Assembly: GCF_021532655.1 (NCBI RefSeq)
Contig: NZ_JAKGAS010000017.1
Coordinates: 1 to 58,649 of the forward strand
Length of the DNA: 58,649 nucleotides
Reading direction: 5' to 3'
Source: Paraglaciecola algarum
Lineage (GTDB): Bacteria; Pseudomonadota; Gammaproteobacteria; Enterobacterales; Alteromonadaceae
Under the pieces are notes generated by a model. It was not told the origin of the DNA and ran no database searches. It saw only the letters and a program-made list of their open reading frames with translations. The translations under genes and the position numbers were made by a program. This document shows, one piece after another, positions 54,101-58,649 of this stretch (the first letter of the stretch is position 1; every line of letters starts with the position of its first letter).

Positions 54101-55165
54101 AAAGAAAGCGAGTTTGTGGCAAGTTATCAAAACGGCGATTTAGTTTTAGGCTTAAATAAAGGGCATCAGGTGATTCTTGAGCAGCAGTATCAAAATTCTG
54201 CTGATAGAACTGAACGATTAAACAATGCTGGAATCGGTATTAAAGATATCAATGGTTCATACGAGGCATTGGTAAATCGAGGGAACTTTCAGCAGTATCA
54301 AATTGATAGTGAATTTACTACTCAACAAAATATGATCAATCGCACTAAGCTGATCAGTAACGCCAAATTAATCAATAATCACAGGTTAACGAATAATGGC
54401 ACTTTTCACAGTGATGGCACACTGGAGAATAATGGTCAGTTGGTCAATCGAGGTAGCTTGATAGTAAGTAGTTTGTTTGACAATAATGGTGAACTGCGTA
54501 ATGAACAGGATGGTGTGATCCAGTTTTTGGCTGATAATCGCGTGAATGGCAATATTGTTAACAATGGCCTTATCAGCGTGGCTCAGAATAATTGGTTGAA
54601 AATAGGTGGTAATTATTCAGGGTCTGGTTTTTTTGCCGGCAATGTCGCCTTTGAAAACGTTTCGTTGAATATAGGCAATAGCCCGGGTGATACGAATGTA
54701 ATGGGTAATGCTAGCTTTTCTGAGGTGGACTTTAATCTAGAAGTTGGCTTAGATTCATTTGGTAACATAGTGTACGACACATTTAATGTACTGGGTGACT
54801 TTACCCTTGCTGGTGGCATGAATATCGGTGTGTCATTACTCGATGGTTTATTATTTGACGACGTGTTTGGCCTTGATTTTAATTTTATCAATGTAACGGG
54901 AGACGTTTTTGACGGAGCTGGAGAACAGTTAACGATTGATGACTTATTGGCATACAGTTATGAAGTGGCAGATAACGTTTTTGCACGCTGGAACTATTTC
55001 GATGACCTTGGATATTCTTTGAGTTTTAGCGGTACAGACCTGCTCTTAGCCAATGGGGGGGGATTACCAACTGTTCCTTCGGATGTTCCTGCACCTAAAA
55101 CATTAAGTCTATTGTTGGCTTCCATTTTGATTGTGTTGTGGTGTAGAAAAAAGTTGCCTAATTAA
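51131..55165 (+). CDS. Large secreted RTX-repeat protein with PEP-CTERM-like anchor
   Basis: The 1344-residue protein has a signal peptide (about 1-30) and a 460-residue Asn/Ser/Leu-rich beta-type region. An RTX calcium-binding region (about 493-985) follows, with repeats of the form GGxGxDxLx, for example SGGAGNDTLIGRAGDDVLDGG. A second Asn-rich region resembles a beta-solenoid (LINNHRLTNNGTF, LENNGQLVNRGSL). The C-terminus is VPAPKTLSLLLASILIVLWC followed by RKKLPN, a PEP-CTERM-like sorting signal with a VPAP start, a hydrophobic helix and a basic tail. An exosortase would normally process it, but none is in the window. It is therefore probably displayed or exported in the extracellular matrix. 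Confidence 0.85.
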   Translation: MKLSKPSKLVFYIRVGLFAASSLTCLRAVAEINQTFNLDFSLQNINTFGNTSLQGSGDLNLFNFSEGFNFGGTKNLKIPPVGPNLGEYGFKASGHVSAESGLRYDYDLGQHSFNLNLPMSIDLQVSEIDAQNRITISSSYSLGSGAGIAPIVSTSDAFLKIDPYLAMSAGINARACLKNCTTLINESVSIDTRGGDPDKYLIDVSAADLNVSINENMGSTQTGEQLARYADLFGIEFDSSVHREIGKQARKAGLNSLITHIPGDEFALIAEGAGQSPRNNSFNLTASGRDDFFEFGVDMINLAASMKPGIGDKVAKVLHSNFQTKFAGLDFSAGWDLLDIDTTTTAFMDQNFNFNATPTIDFMLSNNQSYSMQAGDELVIQLGQDIDFIDLTPTFNLGGRFNSTFDLGFGLNAELETLGYDLSLPIGNVSLPAGRKVKDFGIGNVGTSRAPISVSEEVETDVQIASTSRNLNQFSSVVGTTLTTALPSVSEHGTSGNDILEGTHGHDTLSGGAGNDTLIGRAGDDVLDGGSGIDTASYLDASQGVSVNLSVGLQGFGHGNDTLINIENVTGSNLDDILLGDDKNNILRGQDGADSLYGLAGDDTLIGGIGNDILDGGDGFDTANYRYIDKGPIVADGVEVDLQLGTAIDRDGSEADTLISIENVRGSLYNDKIYGDSGNNELRGDNGHDTLWGRNGDDKLYGGGGIDALNGGDGNDSLTGGAGSDRLYGSTGDDTFYQTVDDFFTGIDTLIGGEGSDTVDYTGMRNTYYVSPFQLVGGFDISDEPQDGYSKQQYGIGVYVNLEDGEAYSQFGGSLEPFYPDFSPGHYENFKQNKPNFTNTLTGIENVNGTEFSDTIYGDDSNNIINGRGGDDKLYGRGGDDTFVYSAGDDIYMGGAGVDTLDASELSTGINVLLSSSSYDLENVIGTRFDDRIIGDGKHNRLDGGAGNNELTGGNGHDTFVVHNGKNEANATNTLNGGGGNDTVLLTQQVKESEFVASYQNGDLVLGLNKGHQVILEQQYQNSADRTERLNNAGIGIKDINGSYEALVNRGNFQQYQIDSEFTTQQNMINRTKLISNAKLINNHRLTNNGTFHSDGTLENNGQLVNRGSLIVSSLFDNNGELRNEQDGVIQFLADNRVNGNIVNNGLISVAQNNWLKIGGNYSGSGFFAGNVAFENVSLNIGNSPGDTNVMGNASFSEVDFNLEVGLDSFGNIVYDTFNVLGDFTLAGGMNIGVSLLDGLLFDDVFGLDFNFINVTGDVFDGAGEQLTIDDLLAYSYEVADNVFARWNYFDDLGYSLSFSGTDLLLANGGGLPTVPSDVPAPKTLSLLLASILIVLWCRKKLPN
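52607..54090 (+). repeat. RTX nonapeptide-coding repeat region
   Basis: Multiple blocks of GGxGxDxLx-type nonapeptides in tandem, broken by longer spacers (for example SGGAGNDTL, GGIGNDILDGG, GGDGNDSLTGG, GRGGDDKLYGRGGDD). Each folds as a Ca2+-binding beta-roll turn. I count roughly six clusters. Confidence 0.8.
55085..55165 (+). other. PEP-CTERM-like C-terminal sorting signal
   Basis: This is the coding for VPAPKTLSLLLASILIVLWC plus a basic RKK tail and stop. It matches the tripartite layout of PEP-CTERM (a short VPxP-type motif, a hydrophobic helix, basic residues at the end). The Glu of PEP is replaced by Ala. Confidence 0.65.
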
Positions 55166-55242
55166 GTATAACGCAGTGTTCAAAAGCGTTTAAGTATTCA
55201 AAGGTCACTAGTCAGTGGCATTTTTTATTAAGTGCTGTGAAT

Positions 55243-55965
55243 CTAATTTTCCACTCCCTGTGGAGTGAATTTATAACCTACCCCCCATACGGTTTGTACT
55301 ATTTGTGGTGAGGTTGCGTCGATTTCAATTTTGGCCCTTAGTCTATTGATGTGAGAGTTCACTGTATGTTCATATCCACTGTGGTGATAGCCCCATACCG
55401 ATTCTAATAATTGGCTACGACTAAAAACTTGATTAGGGTGACTGGCCAAATGGTGCAGTAATTCAAACTCAGTTGCAGTAAGTTCTAATATCTGTTGGTT
55501 AAAAATCACCTGATGATTTTTTTGGTTGATACTTAAGTTTCCAATCACAAGTGGGCTGTCCTCATCATCTACCTTTTCACAATTCGCCGCTTGTAATACG
55601 TGCACTTTACGTAGTTGCGAACGCACACGAGCTTGTAACTCCCGTACACTAAAGGGTTTAGTCATGTAATCGTCAGCACCTAACTCTAATCCTAATACTC
55701 GATCGGTTTCTGAACTTTTGGCGGTCAACATGATAATAGCTTGAGTAGGTTTTTTTTCTCTTACTTGTCGGCAAATATCCAAACCATTTACGCCTGGTAA
55801 CATCACATCTAAAATAAGTAATGAATAGTTCTTTTCTAAGGCAAGCGTTAAGGCTTTATCACCTTGATCTTGATGGGTGGTTTCTACTCCTAATTCGGTT
55901 AAGTTAACACGAATAAGATCAGCGATATCTTTATCGTCTTCAACTATTAATACGCTGTCAGACAT
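55243..55965 (-). CDS. OmpR-family response regulator
   Basis: The 240-residue regulator has a receiver domain (phospho-Asp in LILDVMLPG, Lys in YMTKPFSVREL) and a winged-helix DNA-binding domain (GYEHTVNSHINRLRAKIE, then VWGVGYKF). No histidine kinase is visible on either side within the window. The RTX gene lies convergent 77 bases away. Upstream, across a 269-base gap, lie two spondin genes on the same strand. In other marine bacteria spondin genes lie beside a regulator/kinase pair; here the kinase is missing. Confidence 0.9.
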   Translation of the reverse strand: MSDSVLIVEDDKDIADLIRVNLTELGVETTHQDQGDKALTLALEKNYSLLILDVMLPGVNGLDICRQVREKKPTQAIIMLTAKSSETDRVLGLELGADDYMTKPFSVRELQARVRSQLRKVHVLQAANCEKVDDEDSPLVIGNLSINQKNHQVIFNQQILELTATEFELLHHLASHPNQVFSRSQLLESVWGYHHSGYEHTVNSHINRLRAKIEIDATSPQIVQTVWGVGYKFTPQGVEN

Positions 55966-55989
55966 AAAATTGACTCCACTTTATAAAAC

Positions 55990-56017
55990 AAAAACGCCCA
56001 TTTAGCTGAGCGTTTTT
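55990..56017. terminator. Terminator between the spondin genes and the response regulator
   Basis: AAAAACGC / GCGTTTTT (8 bp, 12-nt loop) has T/A runs at each end. On the minus strand it follows the MITE and would end the spondin transcript; on the plus strand it could also act. Confidence 0.6.
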
Positions 56018-56031
56018 ATATTAACCTGTTA

Positions 56032-56224
56032 GGGGCTGTTAATCATTGGTGAATTAATTTTGTTTAAACTAAACGCTTTTCTAATCGAGGCGCTGACTTT
56101 TAGGCCTAATGGATTAAGTCATAAGTCAGTAACAAAGAGTAAAACGCGTTTAGAACGAACCCTTCGGGCAGTATAAATGCCGCATAACTCACTGCAAAAA
56201 CATACACCAAAGATCAACAGCCCC
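56032..56224. mobile_element. MITE-like element with 24 bp terminal inverted repeats
   Basis: A 193 bp segment is bounded by inverted repeats (left arm 56032-56055 beginning GGGGCTGTTAATC; right arm 56201-56224 ending GATCAACAGCCCC). They match at 20 of 24 positions. It has no coding capacity. The short flanks CTGTTA and TAACAG extend the symmetry, with a bulge. No clear target-site duplication is visible (TTA on the left, TCA on the right). It lies 10 bases after the stop of the spondin gene at 56235. I cannot name the parent IS family. Confidence 0.6.
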
Positions 56225-56234
56225 TCATAACAGA

Positions 56235-56990
56235 TTATTCAGTACGGGTTACCATAATGTGAATCGCAGGGTTGTCAAATTTATGCTGTACAGTTAATAC
56301 AGAATTAGTCAATCCGTCATCACTTGTGACCACACCTGGGTGCATAGATACAAAACCCGTGTCTGTGCGTGTAGGGTTAAAACCTTCGCCACCATCTGCT
56401 GGCCCAGGCATAGTGCCTGCCATTTCAGAGTTAACCTCAGTTCCTGCATCATAAACACCTGCTGTAGTTGACCAACTATCGCCAGCGGCTAAGCTACTTA
56501 GGTCTAGAGCATTTAGTCCGGTAAAGGCGTCATTGGTATTCACTAACATGGTAGTGATAGATAGTTTTGCATCAGTGATATCTTGCACTTTTACACTAAT
56601 CGTTTCACTAGCTCCTGGGCCAATTGCACCAGCACCAGAAGCTGAAGCCATACCTAATGCGAGTAAACCAGTGTTCATGCCACCTTCCGCCATTTTCTCT
56701 AATTCAACTGAAGGCACCATTCCCACTTCAAATAAGTTACCGTCAGCATGTAATACTACTGCTGCTGGTGATAGTGGTTGTGCATTGGTTAAGTTAGTAA
56801 TAGTGACTTCATAACTTACGTCAACAGGTGTAGGTACGGGAGCGGGTACTTCTACAATAACTTCAACCTCTTTAATGACTTCGACTTCTTTGATCACTTC
56901 CACTTCATCATCACTACAGGCACTTAATGCCAGCGGTAGAGCTAGCATGAGAGCAAGCTTAAGCTTTTGATTTTTAATTTTAATTAACAT
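56235..56990 (-). CDS. Spondin-domain lipoprotein
   Basis: The 251-residue protein has a lipoprotein signal (LALSACS) and then a tandem EVEVIKEVEVIKEVEVI run around residues 29-45. A Spond_N-like domain follows, with VTITNLTNAQPLSPAAVVLHADGNLFEVG, KMAEGG and a His near the end (MHPGVV). Spondin domains in bacteria have unknown function and may bind metal or surface sugars. It shares its layout with the gene upstream (57001-57699), from which it is probably a diverged duplicate. The pair is separated by 10 bases. Confidence 0.8.
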   Translation of the reverse strand: MLIKIKNQKLKLALMLALPLALSACSDDEVEVIKEVEVIKEVEVIVEVPAPVPTPVDVSYEVTITNLTNAQPLSPAAVVLHADGNLFEVGMVPSVELEKMAEGGMNTGLLALGMASASGAGAIGPGASETISVKVQDITDAKLSITTMLVNTNDAFTGLNALDLSSLAAGDSWSTTAGVYDAGTEVNSEMAGTMPGPADGGEGFNPTRTDTGFVSMHPGVVTSDDGLTNSVLTVQHKFDNPAIHIMVTRTE

Positions 56991-57000
56991 AACAGTCTCC

Positions 57001-57699
57001 TTATTGAACGGTTACTGTTACTTTCGCTACAGGATTCAACCAACGATGTACTGTATTGGTCACGTCACTTTTACCATCGGTAGCTGAATCGTCACCAATG
57101 TTGCCAGGATGAATATGGATCATAGTGTTAGTTTCGGTTGCTGTTACACCACTACCATTTGTACCTAAAGTTAAGAAAGGTGGAGCTGGCATACCTGGAA
57201 CACCAGGCGCTCCGCCACCTATTATTTCATCATTGGCTTCAGTACCAGCATCATAAGCATTTAAATAAACGGTATAGGTGCCCGCTTCTGTAGGGATTGT
57301 CCAGTTATCAAGGCCGATAAAACCGTCATTTGAAGGTAAAATCATAGCGACAATCGATAATACTGTATTGCTATCAGCGGTCATAAAAGAGCCTGACACT
57401 TTTGCCGTAGGAGCTAAAGGTCCTGCTGCTGTTTCAGCTAGCATATCCGCATTAATAGCAGTAGCAATTGTTGTTAAACCAGCAAGGCTACCGCCTTCTG
57501 CCATTTCTTGAATTTCACTTGAAGCCATTTCGCCTACTTCAAAAAGACTAGAATCAGAAGTGTGGGCCACAGTGGCGATAGGTGTAAAGTATAAACCTTG
57601 GGTGAGGTTTTTAATTTCAACTGTAACGTTTGCAGCAAAACTTTGTGTTGTAGCAAATGTTAGTGCGCTCACGGTAAGAAGTTTTGTAATTTGTTTCAT
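57001..57699 (-). CDS. Spondin-domain secreted protein
   Basis: The 232-residue protein has a signal peptide (about 1-22, cleavage after SFA) and a Spond_N-like domain: VTVEIKNLTQGLYFTPIATVAHTSDSSLFEVGE, EMAEGGSLAG and IHIHPGNIGDDSATDG. It shares the motifs of the lipoprotein downstream but lacks the lipobox. GAGGA lies 6-8 nt before its ATG. The role is unknown. It is first in the spondin pair. Confidence 0.8.
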   Translation of the reverse strand: MKQITKLLTVSALTFATTQSFAANVTVEIKNLTQGLYFTPIATVAHTSDSSLFEVGEMASSEIQEMAEGGSLAGLTTIATAINADMLAETAAGPLAPTAKVSGSFMTADSNTVLSIVAMILPSNDGFIGLDNWTIPTEAGTYTVYLNAYDAGTEANDEIIGGGAPGVPGMPAPPFLTLGTNGSGVTATETNTMIHIHPGNIGDDSATDGKSDVTNTVHRWLNPVAKVTVTVQ

Positions 57700-57955
57700 C
57701 TTTTATCCTCGCAATTTAAATTAGTTGTTAGTGCGAAGACAAGTTTGCGTATCAATTATCTCAAAAGTATCACGAAATCCAAACGAAATTATCAAAATGA
57801 AAAATAATTGCGTTAAAATTTGAAGCACAACTAAAAGCACAAAAGACTCTTTGCGGTTTTGTAGTGAATTTATTGCACATTGATTAAGACAATATAAACA
57901 CCAAGCTCAGTGCACGGAAACGCTGAACTTGCTGTTGTGGTTAATTGGAGTAGGG

Positions 57956-58411
57956 CTATTCGTCTGTTACTTTTTCTTTAGCAAGTCTCACTTTTAATGT
58001 TCTTTCTTGAAATGATGAATCGTTTAAGTTTTTGATCGCTTTATTTGCGCCTTTAGTATCCATTTCGACAAAACCATAACCTTTTCTTTTACCGGTTCTG
58101 CGATCTTTCATCAAGCGAACCGAATTAACCGTGCCCTGTTGTTCGAAATGTTCCTGAACAGCTTGCTCGTTAGCTCTATAAGGAAGGTTACCTACATATA
58201 ATGTAGAGAGCTCTTGGTCGTCACTTTCAGATGATGAAGAATTAGATTCAAATACCTGTAACAAGGTAGGAGCTAATAGGCCCCCAATTACAACACCTGC
58301 TACCGCGGTTAAATGATTTGAAATGTCTGTTGCGATTAAAGGAACTAAAACAAATACTAATACCGCAAGTATTGCGGTAACTATGATATTTAAGATAAAA
58401 GATGATTTCAT
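57956..58411 (-). CDS. Membrane-anchored RRM RNA-binding protein
   Basis: The 151-residue protein has two N-terminal membrane helices (about 4-27 and 33-53) and a Ser-rich linker. A single RRM then follows with RNP2 LYVGNL (71-76) and RNP1 KGYGFVEM (110-117), and a charged tail closes the protein. RRM proteins of this size are usually soluble; the membrane anchor suggests RNA binding at the inner membrane. Function is unknown. A 238-base gap with a promoter-like sequence follows to the window's right end. Confidence 0.85.
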   Translation of the reverse strand: MKSSFILNIIVTAILAVLVFVLVPLIATDISNHLTAVAGVVIGGLLAPTLLQVFESNSSSSESDDQELSTLYVGNLPYRANEQAVQEHFEQQGTVNSVRLMKDRRTGKRKGYGFVEMDTKGANKAIKNLNDSSFQERTLKVRLAKEKVTDE

Positions 58412-58618
58412 TTATAACTACCTAAAAAATTTATGTTTATTAAGATTTATGTTTACAAGAATACGGGAAAACAAAGCCATGTTACTTAATTCACGTACGA
58501 TCGCAATATAGTTCACAGGTATAAACACAGTATTTGTTGTTTTTATAGACATTAACAAGTGTTTTTAACTGGAATTGCTCAGTAACTAACCGAACAGTAA
58601 AAAAGATTAAAAAAGGGG

Positions 58619-58646
58619 TTGCAGTGGGAGAAGTTATCTCTATAAT
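58619..58646 (+). promoter_or_regulatory. Strong promoter, probably of a stable-RNA operon beyond the window
   Basis: TTGCAG, 16 bases, then TATAAT (58641-58646) followed by GCG. An A-rich stretch (AAAAAAGATTAAAAAAGG) directly upstream resembles an UP element. The TATAATGCG form with a GC discriminator is typical of rRNA or tRNA promoters. The transcript would run to the right, outside the window. Confidence 0.7.
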
Positions 58647-58649
58647 GCG

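Overview
The window is a 58.6 kb stretch of chromosome from a marine gammaproteobacterium. Gene content and protein character point to the Alteromonadales, in the Paraglaciecola/Glaciecola/Aliiglaciecola neighbourhood. This rests on gene order (bioH/comF/nfuA, glpE-glpG-fliL-like-ubiC-ubiA, DUF2065-purA), AT-rich low-GC DNA and enterobacterial-like protein sequences; no 16S is present. Genes are densely packed, and no tRNA, rRNA, CRISPR array, prophage or intact insertion sequence is visible. The only mobile-DNA trace is a 193 bp MITE-like element near 56.1 kb.

Layout. 1-8.3 kb: a remnant of a 7TM-DISM sensory gene, parC, a WYL regulator, a secreted carboxylesterase and plsB. 8.3-9.0 kb: lexA with SOS operators. 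9.3-17.8 kb: a full aa3-type cytochrome c oxidase locus. It holds coxB with a fused cytochrome c domain, coxA, cox11 and coxC, then an assembly operon of SURF1, a thioredoxin-like protein, ctaA, ctaB and SCO, with a DUF2909 gene in antisense between them. 17.8-27.1 kb: an acetyltransferase, a polysaccharide deacetylase, dinF (unlinked from lexA), nfuA, comF, bioH, a hook-protein-like small ORF, a HExxH SprA-like protein and tex. 27.4-31.7 kb: a YfiR-domain histidine kinase, greB, a possible small RNA and waaA. 31.8-36.0 kb: a tight three-gene operon of a PstS-like protein, an outer-membrane protein and a GGDEF-EAL protein. 36.1-39.5 kb: kbl-tdh-glpE-glpG. 39.5-46.4 kb: a FliL-like protein, ubiC-ubiA, an acetyltransferase, fabR and a divergent fatty-acid desaturase with a FabR-type operator between them, a UDG-like protein, purA and DUF2065. 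46.5-51.1 kb: a diguanylate cyclase, a 7TM-DISM hybrid kinase and a LuxR-type response regulator. 51.1-55.2 kb: a 1344-residue secreted RTX-repeat protein with a PEP-CTERM-like C-terminal anchor, preceded by a probable 21-residue membrane peptide. 55.2-58.4 kb: an OmpR-type regulator without a visible kinase, the MITE, two spondin-domain genes and a membrane-tethered RRM protein. The right edge ends on a strong promoter typical of a stable-RNA operon.

Most of the window is conserved core metabolism and respiration. The accessory interest lies in the density of cyclic-di-GMP and surface-signalling genes (YfiR kinase, GGDEF-EAL trio, GGDEF, hybrid kinase) and in the 46.5-58 kb segment. There, sensing proteins, a large exported calcium-binding protein and the spondin/regulator unit sit together. 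I saw no clear defence system or biosynthetic cluster.
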